Position numbers and translations under genes: made by a program. A stretch of 48,383 nt of DNA from a virus. Position 1 is the first letter of the stretch; each line of letters opens with the position of its first letter. This document shows, one piece after another, positions 23,955 to 31,767 of the stretch. Where the stretch lies: positions 1-48,383 of the IMG/VR virus record IMGVR_UViG_3300027712_001407. One strand, 5' to 3'. The notes under the pieces are model-generated. The model ran no database searches. It was given only the letters and a program-made list of their open reading frames with translations, and had not been told where the DNA came from.

Positions 23955-24578
23955 ATGATTCTCTTGAACAAAAAGTTAATTCCAGATGGTCCCTTTTATG
24001 TGGGGGTAAGCGGCGGTATTGATAGTATCGCATGTCTTCACCTTCTACAAAGAATGCTTGGCAATCGTGTTAAGGCATGTCACTACAATCATAATTTGCG
24101 TTCGCAAAACAATATCATGCAACAAAGCGTCGAACGCTTTTGTGATGATTTGAATATTCAATTGATTGTAGCGACACGCCCTAGCCAAGACATTCTTGGA
24201 AATGTTGAGCATAATCTTCGTAACGATAGACTGGATTTCTTTCGCAGTCTGAATCATGACGTTGTTCTCTGTCATCATCTTAACGATGCGGTTGAGAGTT
24301 ACATCATGAATATGTTGCGCGGTTGTCCAGAATATGTTCCCATTCCAATGATCACCAAATTGGAAGATTCTTCATATAGTCTTCGTCATCCGTTTCTTGG
24401 TTCTTGCAAGACTGATATTATCAATTACGCTACCAATCAAAAGCTGATTGATTATGTCGTGGAGGACGACACCAATGCAGACAACAAGTATCAAAGGAAT
24501 TGGATTCGTAACGAGATTACGCCGATGTTTAAAGAGTATGGTCTTGAAAAAATTGTTAAGAAAAAGTTCTATAGCTAA
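23955..24578 (+). CDS. tilS: tRNA(Ile)-lysidine synthetase-like PP-loop protein
   Basis: A 207-residue protein with the PP-loop VSGGIDS (18-24), CHYNHNLRS near 43, LCHHLNDAVES near 100 and the TilS signature EDDTNADNKYQRNWIRNE near 172. TilS uses ATP and lysine to turn C34 of tRNA-Ile(CAU) into lysidine, so that it reads AUA. Only the catalytic domain is present; the C-terminal tRNA-binding domains of bacterial TilS are absent, as in some minimal bacterial forms. A phage tRNA with anticodon CAU lies 4.7 kb downstream and could be its substrate (inference). Confidence 0.85.
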   Translation: MILLNKKLIPDGPFYVGVSGGIDSIACLHLLQRMLGNRVKACHYNHNLRSQNNIMQQSVERFCDDLNIQLIVATRPSQDILGNVEHNLRNDRLDFFRSLNHDVVLCHHLNDAVESYIMNMLRGCPEYVPIPMITKLEDSSYSLRHPFLGSCKTDIINYATNQKLIDYVVEDDTNADNKYQRNWIRNEITPMFKEYGLEKIVKKKFYS

Positions 24579-24605
24579 TAAAACTTTGTTGAAATAATAA
24601 ATTTG

Positions 24606-24634
24606 TTGATCTGACAAACTTGCTATGATATAGT
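24606..24634 (+). promoter_or_regulatory. sigma70-like promoter
   Basis: TTGATC at 24606-24611, 17 nt, TATAGT at 24629-24634, 24 nt before the next ATG. Confidence 0.4.
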
Positions 24635-24658
24635 GAGAAGAATATACACCACCTTAAC

Positions 24659-24940
24659 ATGATGCTCCTACTTAATATTGAAGAACTTAAAACGGTTGTC
24701 TCTGACATTATTGACAACTCCCGAGAATTGCATTCTTTGTCAGCTTGTATTACTATCAATGGACGCGATGATAATTACATTGCGATTCATTATGATAAGA
24801 ATTGCATGTGTGACCAAATCAAATCTTTTGATTTCAATCGAATCCGCCATATCATTGAAGACTACGGAAACTTTAGACTGGAGGAAATTGAGATTGGAGA
24901 AACAACAAACACAACATTCAAAATTTACAAGATTCTATGA
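24659..24940 (+). CDS. small hypothetical protein
   Basis: A 93-residue alpha/beta protein (ACITINGRDDNYIAIHYDKN). Its stop overlaps the next ATG (ATGA). No family recognised. Confidence 0.6.
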   Translation: MMLLLNIEELKTVVSDIIDNSRELHSLSACITINGRDDNYIAIHYDKNCMCDQIKSFDFNRIRHIIEDYGNFRLEEIEIGETTNTTFKIYKIL

Positions 24941-25248
24941 GTCTGGAAAAAGCAATATACCACGGCAAAGAAAAACGCAAGCCATACTACGATTCTCGTA
25001 GGTTTGATTGGTCTTGTAAAAACCATGGTTCGTGTCCGTATTGCAGGAACAATAGAACGTTCAAACATAAAAAGAATAGCATTCAGAAAGATAAAACAGA
25101 ACAGGTCGATGAGTATTTCGGGCATTGGCATTTGCCTTGCCCGTCTGATGGTGAACAAGCGCATTGGGAATCAGTCTATCGTAAGATGGGTATTGATCCT
25201 AATGATTGGGACACTCTTGTTGAACTTGAAGAACTCTACAAAGGATAA
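24937..25248 (+). CDS. small zinc-ribbon-like protein
   Basis: A 103-residue protein with CKNHGSCPYCRNNR (three Cys and one His in a tight zinc-binding pattern) and a basic middle part. The C-terminus is acidic. Such small phage proteins are common, but I cannot name the family. Confidence 0.65.
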   Translation: MSLEKAIYHGKEKRKPYYDSRRFDWSCKNHGSCPYCRNNRTFKHKKNSIQKDKTEQVDEYFGHWHLPCPSDGEQAHWESVYRKMGIDPNDWDTLVELEELYKG

Positions 25249-25281
25249 TAAACAAAAACTAAAAAATAAGCTCGCTAACAA

Positions 25282-25306
25282 TAAAACACTGCGGCAAGAT
25301 GTGGGC
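25282..25306 (+). promoter_or_regulatory. AAACACTG promoter cassette
   Basis: AAACACTG at 25284-25291, CGG, CAAGAT, 6 nt (GTGGGC), ATG at 25307. Confidence 0.72.
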
Positions 25307-26008
25307 ATGCAACAACTGCTGACTACATCCAATCCGAAGATTCTTAAAGGCACCAAGCTTGGCTATCTTTCTAGTGGTATCCATCTTGCTCCTTATACAC
25401 TTAGCGGTAAAAATACTTGTCCTAAAGCAAGTCCGGGATGCGGTCTTGGATGTTTAAACACTGCTGGTATGGGTGTTTATAACATAACCCAACAATCCAG
25501 AATTACCAAGACCAATGAGTTCTGGCACAATCGCCAAGAGTTCCTTGCTAATCTATATCGGGAAGTTACCAATACAATCAAGCTGGCTAAAAAGAAAGGT
25601 TTGATTCCTTGTTTTCGATTTAATCTTACCAGCGACATTGCATGGGAAAGCATCAAGTTCAAAGGTAAGAACTTTATGGATCACTTCCCTAACGTTCAAT
25701 TCTACGATTACACCAAGGATGACAAGCGTATGCTTCGCTTCCTTAGTGGTGATTTTCCTAAGAATTACCACCTTACCTTTAGCCGTAGTGAAACCAACGA
25801 CAAGGCATGTAACATTGTTCTCGCCTGTGGTGGAAACATTGCGGTAGTGTTCAGCGGTTCTCTTCCTGAAACCTACAAGGGTAAAAAGGTTATCAATGCC
25901 GTGGAAAATGATCTTCGTTTCCTTGATCCAAAGGGTGTTGTTTGCGGTCTGGTTGCTCTTGGTAAAGCTAAGAAAGATACTTCCGGTTTCGTTGTTACCA
26001 ATTTCTAA
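25307..26008 (+). CDS. Cys-rich phage protein (Gp88/DUF7227-like)
   Basis: A 233-residue protein. The N-terminal half has LGYLSSGIHLAPY and then CPKASPGCGLGCLNTAGMG, a Cys cluster found in a broad group of phage and plasmid proteins of unknown function (mycobacteriophage Gp88-like in style). The rest contains FRFNLTSDIAWE and a VQFYDYTKDDKRM block. The Cys group could hold a metal or Fe-S centre. ATG 25307 fits the promoter spacing; the frame is open further upstream but overlaps another gene there. Confidence 0.65.
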   Translation: MQQLLTTSNPKILKGTKLGYLSSGIHLAPYTLSGKNTCPKASPGCGLGCLNTAGMGVYNITQQSRITKTNEFWHNRQEFLANLYREVTNTIKLAKKKGLIPCFRFNLTSDIAWESIKFKGKNFMDHFPNVQFYDYTKDDKRMLRFLSGDFPKNYHLTFSRSETNDKACNIVLACGGNIAVVFSGSLPETYKGKKVINAVENDLRFLDPKGVVCGLVALGKAKKDTSGFVVTNF

Positions 26009-26012
26009 TTCT

Positions 26013-26369
26013 ATGCAAGACGTTATCATTAACTTCCCACCGTGGGTTCATGCGTATGCTTCCAAACATAATGCGTTTCCCGATCAATATCAAAGTATTG
26101 CTATCAATCAAGACATTGCAAGCATTCCTCTGCATGATGAAATGCAGAAAGCTGTTAAAAATCATGAGCTTTATCAAACTGCGATTGAGCGTATTGATTC
26201 GATGATGGATAGCTATAATTATGAAAATGGTTCTCTTATCAGTATCAGCGAAAATCGTGAAAACTTCGACGATTTGTATTCCACTTCTGCGGAATCTAGG
26301 TATAGAGGAGGTCTTCAGGAAATTAAGATCGGAGAACATTTCGTTCTTTATGGATTTGATTACGACTGA
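26013..26369 (+). CDS. hypothetical protein
   Basis: A 118-residue helical protein starting MQDVIINFPPWVHAYASKH. It begins 4 nt after the preceding stop; longer frames would overlap the upstream gene. No family recognised. Confidence 0.6.
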   Translation: MQDVIINFPPWVHAYASKHNAFPDQYQSIAINQDIASIPLHDEMQKAVKNHELYQTAIERIDSMMDSYNYENGSLISISENRENFDDLYSTSAESRYRGGLQEIKIGEHFVLYGFDYD

Positions 26370-26373
26370 ACAA

Positions 26374-26398
26374 TAAAACACTGCACCAGACTACAAAC
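26374..26398 (+). promoter_or_regulatory. AAACACTG promoter cassette, YD-family variant
   Basis: AAACACTG at 26376-26383, CACCAGACTACAAAC, ATG at 26399. Confidence 0.75.
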
Positions 26399-27163
26399 AT
26401 GATTGCATACAAAGCTACTTATAATTTCAAATGTCGTAATCAAGAGTATAAAGTTGGTAAGACTTATACATCTGATAAAATGGAAATTTGTAAACATGGT
26501 TTTCACTTTTGTCAAAAGATGGAAAATGTATTAGAATATTATCAACCATCAAAAGATTTCGTTCTTCTTGAAATTGAAATTCTCGGCAAGATTCAAACGA
26601 ATAGAGATAAATCCGTTACGGATAAGTTCCGTGTAATTCGTGTGATTCCTTTTGAGGAATATACTGATAGTGTGAAATCTCGATTCCCCACCTTTGAATA
26701 CGATGAAAGGAATAATCTTATTTCTGAGACTTATCCAAGTGGTACCAAGTGTATCTATGAATACGATGATAGGAATAACATGATTTCTGAGACATATTCA
26801 CACGGTGACAAGTATACCTATGAATACGATGAAAAGAATAATCGTATTTCTACAACGTATTCAAATGGTGACAAGCATACCTTTGAATACGATGAAAAAA
26901 ATAATCGTATTTCTGAGACTTATCCAAATGGTGAGAAGTATACCTTTGAATACGATGAAAAGAATAATCGTATTTCTACGAAGCATTTAGATGGTGACAA
27001 GCATACCTTTGAATACGATGATAGGAATAATAAGATTGCTGAGACATATCCAAATGGTGACAAGTATACCTATGAATACAATGAAAAGAATAATCGTATT
27101 TCTGAGACTTATCCAAGCGGTATCAAGTATACCTATGAATACACCAATGTAACTGAACAATAA
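26399..27163 (+). CDS. YD/RHS-repeat protein, paralogue 3
   Basis: A 254-residue paralogue with the common head and seven 21-residue YD repeats, ending YTNVTEQ. The head is nearly identical to paralogues 1 and 2, while the repeats are shuffled among the copies. It lies directly upstream of paralogue 4. Confidence 0.85.
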   Translation: MIAYKATYNFKCRNQEYKVGKTYTSDKMEICKHGFHFCQKMENVLEYYQPSKDFVLLEIEILGKIQTNRDKSVTDKFRVIRVIPFEEYTDSVKSRFPTFEYDERNNLISETYPSGTKCIYEYDDRNNMISETYSHGDKYTYEYDEKNNRISTTYSNGDKHTFEYDEKNNRISETYPNGEKYTFEYDEKNNRISTKHLDGDKHTFEYDDRNNKIAETYPNGDKYTYEYNEKNNRISETYPSGIKYTYEYTNVTEQ

Positions 27164-27185
27164 AACACTGCACCAGACTACAAAC
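27161..27185 (+). promoter_or_regulatory. AAACACTG promoter cassette, YD-family variant
   Basis: AAACACTG at 27163-27170, CACCAGACTACAAAC, ATG at 27186. The box starts within the upstream stop codon. Confidence 0.75.
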
Positions 27186-27950
27186 ATGATCGCATACAAA
27201 GCTACTTATAATTTCAAATGTCTTAATCAAGAGTATAAAATCGGAAAGACTTATGCATCTGATAAAATGGAAATTTGTAAACACGGTTTTCACTTTTGTC
27301 AAAAGATGGTAGATGTATTAGAATATTACAAACCATCAAAAGATTTCGTTCTTCTTGAAATTGAAGTTCTCGGCAAGATTGAAACGGGAACCACTAAGTG
27401 TGTTACGGATAAGTTCCGTGTAATTCGTGTGATTCCTTTTGAGGAATATACTGATAGTGTGAAATCTCGATTTCCTACCTTTGAATACGATGAAAGGAAT
27501 AATCTTATTTCTGAGACTTATCCAAGCGGTATCAAGTATACCGTTGAATACGATGAAAAGAATAATCGTATTTCTGAGATGCATCCAAATGGTAGCAAGA
27601 CTACCTTTGAATACGATGAAAAGAATAATCGTATTTCTACAACGTATTCAAATGGTGACAAGTATACCTGTGAATACGATGATAGAAATAATAAGATTGC
27701 TGAGACTTATCCAAATGGTGCCAAGTATACCTATGAATACGATGATAGGAATAATCTTATTTCTGAGACGCTTCCAAATGGTACCAATCATACCTATGAA
27801 TACGATGATAGAAATAATAAGATTGCTGAGACATATCCAAATGGTGACAAGTATACCTATGAATACAATGAAAAGAATAATCGTATTTCTACAACGCGTC
27901 CAGATGGTACCAATTATACCCATGAATACGCCAATGTAACTGAACAATAA
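27186..27950 (+). CDS. YD/RHS-repeat protein, paralogue 4
   Basis: A 254-residue tandem neighbour of paralogue 3 with seven YD repeats ending YANVTEQ. A four-residue change in the head (GTTKC for NRDKS) sets it apart. The pair is a recent tandem duplication that includes the promoter. Confidence 0.85.
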   Translation: MIAYKATYNFKCLNQEYKIGKTYASDKMEICKHGFHFCQKMVDVLEYYKPSKDFVLLEIEVLGKIETGTTKCVTDKFRVIRVIPFEEYTDSVKSRFPTFEYDERNNLISETYPSGIKYTVEYDEKNNRISEMHPNGSKTTFEYDEKNNRISTTYSNGDKYTCEYDDRNNKIAETYPNGAKYTYEYDDRNNLISETLPNGTNHTYEYDDRNNKIAETYPNGDKYTYEYNEKNNRISTTRPDGTNYTHEYANVTEQ

Positions 27951-27972
27951 AACACTGCGATAAAGTAACATC
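27948..27972 (+). promoter_or_regulatory. AAACACTG promoter cassette
   Basis: AAACACTG at 27950-27957, CGA, TAAAGT, 6 nt, ATG at 27973. Confidence 0.72.
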
Positions 27973-28206
27973 ATGAAGACACTCTTCTGGAAAGCATACT
28001 ACTCATTCACTCTTAGTAAAGATTATTATACCCGTAAACTTGCTGCTGCCAGCAATGTTCATGGTATGATTACAACTGGATCGAGAGGCGATTTCAGCCA
28101 AATGTATGATACCAATGGTAATCGTATTCGTGGCTGGCATAAACTTCGTCCGTCATTTGTTCGTTCAAACGATCATCCTCTTGTAACTTATTACCAAGAC
28201 AAATAA
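27973..28206 (+). CDS. small hypothetical protein
   Basis: A 77-residue basic protein with many aromatic residues (FWKAYYSFTLSKDYYTRK). No family recognised. Confidence 0.58.
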   Translation: MKTLFWKAYYSFTLSKDYYTRKLAAASNVHGMITTGSRGDFSQMYDTNGNRIRGWHKLRPSFVRSNDHPLVTYYQDK

Positions 28207-28207
28207 T

Positions 28208-28387
28208 ATGCAATCTATTCATATTCGATTGGTCGATGGTATTGCTGCCGATATGAATTCGGAAATACGTTCTGCCGTATTTGAAAACAAGCAAGAAGTC
28301 AATGAAATGATTAGCTATCTTGAGTCTATGCTCAAAGATACAATCAAGGAATTTAAAAAAGATATTCACCCAACTCTGGAACAATAA
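28208..28387 (+). CDS. small helical hypothetical protein
   Basis: A 59-residue protein starting 1 nt after the preceding gene; residues 20-52 are a charged helix with coiled-coil character. Its TAA stop forms the start of the next promoter box. Confidence 0.55.
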   Translation: MQSIHIRLVDGIAADMNSEIRSAVFENKQEVNEMISYLESMLKDTIKEFKKDIHPTLEQ

Positions 28388-28409
28388 AACACTGACCTAA
28401 AGTAGCACC
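28385..28409 (+). promoter_or_regulatory. AAACACTG promoter cassette
   Basis: AAACACTG at 28387-28394, ACC, TAAAGT, 6 nt, ATG at 28410. Confidence 0.72.
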
Positions 28410-28913
28410 ATGTCCAACACTACTACAACTACACTGACCGCTGACGATATTATTGCTCGTATCCTCGCTTCCAAGGGCTCTTTTGTTAAGGCTTACTGGC
28501 GCAGTTTTCCTAAGCCTGCTGCTGCTCATAAAAACGTTGTTCTTGAAAAGAATACTGCTGCCGTCTGCCGTGCTGGTATTGATTTCTCCAATCTTGGAGT
28601 TGTTAAAGAAGCTATTGCTGCTGGCGAGCGGGGAGACGTAGAATCTCTACCTTGGGGCGAATGGTCGAGGTTTCCCTATATCATTGAGCATAAGGGAGTT
28701 GAATATATCAGGCTTTACCCTTCTAATTCTCCTACTCAGTTTCCATCTTCCAAGTTTTTTGTTGACGGTGTTGAAGTTACCAAAGAAGCATTCTCTTGCT
28801 ATCTTACTCCTTCCGAATCCAAGAAACTTCTTGATCCAACTGCTGATGAAAAGCCGCTCTGCTTTACTATCAAGCGGGAAAACATTATCGGAACTGAAGA
28901 CTTCGCTGAATAA
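28410..28913 (+). CDS. hypothetical protein
   Basis: A 167-residue protein, Ala-rich at the N-terminus, with FPYIIEHKGVEYIRLYP in the middle and a C-terminal FTIKRENIIG. Codons are more C-ending than in neighbouring small genes, suggesting strong expression. I do not recognise the family. Confidence 0.62.
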   Translation: MSNTTTTTLTADDIIARILASKGSFVKAYWRSFPKPAAAHKNVVLEKNTAAVCRAGIDFSNLGVVKEAIAAGERGDVESLPWGEWSRFPYIIEHKGVEYIRLYPSNSPTQFPSSKFFVDGVEVTKEAFSCYLTPSESKKLLDPTADEKPLCFTIKRENIIGTEDFAE

Positions 28914-29062
28914 TGTATATCTTCATCGGAATCATTCTTTGTATGCAAGTGATTGGTGCATGTTACAGCATTTACCATAAGCTTTGGTTTGAAGCTATTA
29001 TTAACTGTATTCTCGCTGCGTGGGCGTTTTATCTATACACAAACCGTTCACCTTTTCTATAA
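28913..29062 (+). CDS. small membrane protein
   Basis: A 49-residue protein that is almost wholly hydrophobic, with two likely membrane spans (IFIGIILCMQVIGAC and AIINCILAAWAFYLY). Its start touches the preceding stop. Such small membrane peptides are often defence- or exclusion-related in phages, but nothing proves this here. Confidence 0.55.
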   Translation: MYIFIGIILCMQVIGACYSIYHKLWFEAIINCILAAWAFYLYTNRSPFL

Positions 29063-29063
29063 A

Positions 29064-29088
29064 TAAAACACTGACCTAAGATAACACC
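29064..29088 (+). promoter_or_regulatory. AAACACTG promoter cassette
   Basis: AAACACTG at 29066-29073, ACC, TAAGAT, 6 nt, ATG at 29089. Confidence 0.72.
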
Positions 29089-29277
29089 ATGTCAAACATC
29101 AATCTGTTTAAGGCTCCTCAAATTCCTATTCGCTCTTCTTGGAAGCAAGAAGTGTTCAAACGTCCTAAGAAGAGCGGTTCTATTGTTAATCGCAGTCTTC
29201 TACATAGTCGGCAATCGCCACTTGTTAAGAGTCAGGGAAGTTTTGTTCAAAAAGATATCTCAGGATACCAATACTGA
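29089..29277 (+). CDS. small basic hypothetical protein
   Basis: A 62-residue, strongly basic, low-complexity protein (many Ser, Lys, Arg). It ends 10 nt before the tRNA. No family recognised. Confidence 0.5.
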   Translation: MSNINLFKAPQIPIRSSWKQEVFKRPKKSGSIVNRSLLHSRQSPLVKSQGSFVQKDISGYQY

Positions 29278-29287
29278 GGTTCTTATT

Positions 29288-29379
29288 GGGCGTGTGACCA
29301 GAATGGTTAATGGCCCGTTTTCATAAAGCGGTATGGATATGAAAGTCCTTTGTGGGTTCGAGTCCCACCGCGCCCACCA
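29288..29379 (+). tRNA. tRNA with anticodon CAU and a long variable arm
   Basis: 92 nt including an encoded ACCA end. The acceptor stem GGGCGTG pairs with CGCGCCC (one G-U). The anticodon arm is CCGTT/TTCATAA/AGCGG with all five pairs and U33, giving CAU. The T arm GTGGG/TTCGAGT/CCCAC is perfect. Between them lies a 20-nt variable region with a small stem (GGAT/GTCC). The D arm is weak and position 26 seems to be missing. A long variable arm marks Leu, Ser or Tyr tRNAs, none of which normally reads CAU. Amino-acid identity is therefore uncertain. Confidence 0.8.
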
Positions 29380-29401
29380 ATATTTCAAATAATCAATCAA
29401 T

Positions 29402-29602
29402 ATGATTACTTTCTTTCTTATCTCTGGATCAATTCTAGGTATCTCAATCATCGCCGCCATTTTGAACATAATGATTACTGATATCACAAGAAATTCTAAG
29501 AATTTTTACATTAGGCAAGATATCATTGCAACCGTATTTTGTTCAAGTTTGATCACAACGATTATTGCAATCATAGCTCTTATCTGGATTAAATGCCTGT
29601 AA
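29402..29602 (+). CDS. small membrane protein
   Basis: A 66-residue protein with two hydrophobic spans (residues 2-25 and about 42-63) joined by a short polar loop. No signal sequence beyond the first span. Function unknown. Confidence 0.55.
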   Translation: MITFFLISGSILGISIIAAILNIMITDITRNSKNFYIRQDIIATVFCSSLITTIIAIIALIWIKCL

Positions 29603-29607
29603 AAGAA

Positions 29608-29635
29608 TAAAACACTGCGCTAGAATACAAACATC
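29608..29635 (+). promoter_or_regulatory. AAACACTG promoter cassette
   Basis: AAACACTG at 29610-29617, CGC, TAGAAT, 9 nt, ATG at 29636. Confidence 0.72.
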
Positions 29636-29914
29636 ATGAACATCGAAGCATTCGTAAACGAACTTAACAAGAAGTGGCCTAAAACTCCATTCGGCTCCAG
29701 TTTTATGTTTATTTTTGGTAAGAAATATTATAAGATTTGTAGGACTCGCGATGGTATTAAACCCGAGTCATCCTATGCCTTTGTTGATATTGATACTGGT
29801 GATCTTTACAAGTCTGCTAGTTGGGCACAACCTGCGAAACGTATTCGTGGAAACATTAACGATCCATCTGGATTGGATGCCTGTTATGAATATTCTGTTT
29901 GTTATCTCCGTTAA
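29636..29914 (+). CDS. small hypothetical protein
   Basis: A 92-residue protein with a pattern common among large-phage proteins: FIFGKKYYKICRTR, then FVDIDTGDLYKSASWAQPAKRIRGNI. I recall it as a conserved phage protein but cannot name the family. Confidence 0.65.
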   Translation: MNIEAFVNELNKKWPKTPFGSSFMFIFGKKYYKICRTRDGIKPESSYAFVDIDTGDLYKSASWAQPAKRIRGNINDPSGLDACYEYSVCYLR

Positions 29915-29922
29915 TAACAATA

Positions 29923-30159
29923 ATGAAAACATTTAAACTTCCGTACGATATTGTCGTTGAAATTACTTATGATGATTTCGGTAAATTTTCAGGTAGCATC
30001 ACTTCTAATCTCCACAAGCATAAACATACAACTGCACGACAAGCTGATGTGATTGAAAGTATGATTCTTTCTCATGCTTGTAATAACATTGATATTTCAA
30101 CTGACGATTATATCAATGGTGTCAATGATACCATTCAAGCTCTTGCTAATAATTCTTAA
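29923..30159 (+). CDS. small hypothetical protein
   Basis: A 78-residue alpha/beta protein (KLPYDIVVEITYDDFGKF). Starts 8 nt after the previous stop. No family recognised. Confidence 0.58.
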   Translation: MKTFKLPYDIVVEITYDDFGKFSGSITSNLHKHKHTTARQADVIESMILSHACNNIDISTDDYINGVNDTIQALANNS

Positions 30160-30170
30160 TTTATAACCAT

Positions 30171-30431
30171 ATGAATCGAATAACAAAAAAAGCAGCAATT
30201 GCGTATGCACTAACATGTGTAAATGGCCCATTTGGATTCAGAAAAAATTACAAAATATCTTGGTATGATAAAACCGTAAATGCTTGGAGGGAATCTTTTC
30301 CTATGGATTATGATGTAGCATTGCATCATCGTAAAGAGCATCTTATTCAATTTGCGCGTGAATTTAGAAAAAAAGATATAATAATTTGCCACCCAGATAT
30401 TATTGCAGGTAAATGGCAAAATCACATTTGA
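30171..30431 (+). CDS. small basic hypothetical protein
   Basis: An 86-residue basic protein, MNRITKKAAIAYALTCVNG at the start. Unrecognised. Confidence 0.55.
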   Translation: MNRITKKAAIAYALTCVNGPFGFRKNYKISWYDKTVNAWRESFPMDYDVALHHRKEHLIQFAREFRKKDIIICHPDIIAGKWQNHI

Positions 30432-30444
30432 TGATTTGTATTGA

Positions 30445-30469
30445 TTAAACACTGCGGTAGTCTTCAATC
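30445..30469 (+). promoter_or_regulatory. AAACACTG promoter cassette
   Basis: AAACACTG at 30447-30454, CGG, TAGTCT, 6 nt (TCAATC), ATG at 30470. Confidence 0.75.
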
Positions 30470-30802
30470 ATGGCTTACGTCACGATCCTTGAAACTGAGT
30501 TTGACAATATTTTCCGTCCTGATCGTAATTGGGAAAAAGAATACAGCGGTAACGCTAACGAGATTGTTTATACAAAGCGTTTCAAGAAAAAACCAAACGT
30601 AGTTATTAAGGTTTATAGCAGCATTCACAAGGATAATGGTATTAGTAGAGGTTGTGGTAAAGATGCTATTCGTGTGTGTGCTGTTAATACCGTAACCAAT
30701 CGTGGTGTTCGTAAGAGTTCCCGTATCAATAGAGTTCCCGGCTGGGAGACTCGCCTTACTAAGAAGGTTACTGATATGTGGAACGACATTCTCAACAACT
30801 GA
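30470..30802 (+). CDS. hypothetical basic protein
   Basis: A 110-residue basic protein with ARG/LYS-rich ending; the KKPNVVIKVYSSIHKDNG and GKDAIRVCAVN segments form a likely beta sheet. Resembles conserved phage proteins of unknown function. It starts a unit with the SprT-like gene 3 nt downstream. Confidence 0.6.
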   Translation: MAYVTILETEFDNIFRPDRNWEKEYSGNANEIVYTKRFKKKPNVVIKVYSSIHKDNGISRGCGKDAIRVCAVNTVTNRGVRKSSRINRVPGWETRLTKKVTDMWNDILNN

Positions 30803-30805
30803 AAT

Positions 30806-31132
30806 ATGATTACTAAAGAAGAAGCTGATCTATTTTGCAAGTTTGAACTCAAAACTTGGAAGCTCTCCAATATCAATATCGTCTGGAGTGATATGACTTG
30901 CTACCTTGGACTTGCTGATGTTGCTAACAATCGTATCATTCTTTCCACTCGTATTCTTAACTCTACTCAAGTGCTGATCGAAGTTGTTAAGCACGAAATT
31001 TGTCATGTCCTTGATTATCAAGAGCGTGGAACTTTCATTGGTAAACATGGTCGCAATGATTTCCACGGAGAAAGCTTCAAAAAGTGGTGCAAGATTGTGA
31101 ATGTTAAATGCAGACGCTTCATTCCCGTTTGA
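30806..31132 (+). CDS. SprT-like metalloprotein
   Basis: A 108-residue protein with VKHEICHVLDY (HExxH at 63-67) and HGRNDFHGESFKKWC, in which the second His-containing block could supply the third zinc ligand. This is the SprT-like layout (Spartan-type peptidases that remove DNA-bound proteins), in a very short form without a zinc ribbon. Peptidase activity is inferred. Confidence 0.78.
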   Translation: MITKEEADLFCKFELKTWKLSNINIVWSDMTCYLGLADVANNRIILSTRILNSTQVLIEVVKHEICHVLDYQERGTFIGKHGRNDFHGESFKKWCKIVNVKCRRFIPV

Positions 31133-31163
31133 TTTATTGATACGTTTCTAAGAAACTCAAGCA

Positions 31164-31188
31164 TAAAACACTGCGGTAATCTACAATC
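31164..31188 (+). promoter_or_regulatory. AAACACTG promoter cassette
   Basis: AAACACTG at 31166-31173, CGG, TAATCT, 6 nt (ACAATC), ATG at 31189. Confidence 0.75.
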
Positions 31189-31767
31189 ATGACGAAAGAC
31201 GAAATCCTAGTTGCTACTGAACAAGCTTTCCTCGTTGCTGAAAAGTTTTATAATAGGACTTTTGAACGTCCTCTTAATATCATTTTTAAGCGTAGCGGAA
31301 CTACCGCTGGACATTGTGCTTATTCCCGCCGCGAGCTTATGTTTCAACTTGATCTTGCTGAACACAATGCTAATTTCAAAAACACGGTAGATCATGAGGT
31401 AGCACATTACGTTCAACGTGCTGTTTATGGTTATTACCGTAATGGTAAAAGGGTGATGCCGCATGGTAATGAATGGAAGTATATCATGCGTAATGTTTAT
31501 CATCTTGATCCTGCACGTTGTCATAACTATGATGTGTCGGTGACTACTACTCGTAAAATAGCGCGTGATTTCAAGTATTCTTGTAATTGCAAGACTCACA
31601 ATATCACTACAACTATTCACAATAAAATTTTGCGTGGTAAAAGTTATAGCTGTGTTAAGTGTAAAAGTGTTCTTAGATTTGAATCTACTAAAACCGATAT
31701 GGATAAAATACAAGAACTGCTTGAAAAGCTTACTACGCTTCAACAAAAGACAACCACTAACGCTTAA
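31189..31767 (+). CDS. SprT-like metalloprotein with zinc ribbon
   Basis: A 192-residue protein with VDHEVAHYVQR (HExxH at 69-73), MPHGNEWKYIM near 95 for the third ligand, and a C-terminal zinc ribbon (CNCKTH then CVKCKS). This is the full bacterial SprT architecture. It probably acts on protein-DNA crosslinks or on a virion or host protein; the substrate is unknown. Confidence 0.85.
   Translation: MTKDEILVATEQAFLVAEKFYNRTFERPLNIIFKRSGTTAGHCAYSRRELMFQLDLAEHNANFKNTVDHEVAHYVQRAVYGYYRNGKRVMPHGNEWKYIMRNVYHLDPARCHNYDVSVTTTRKIARDFKYSCNCKTHNITTTIHNKILRGKSYSCVKCKSVLRFESTKTDMDKIQELLEKLTTLQQKTTTNA

Noticed and set aside
25456-25464. An AAACACTGC box inside the Cys-rich protein gene
   Set aside because: It encodes conserved-looking residues (LNTAG), lacks a -10-like hexamer at the right place, and no gene start follows.
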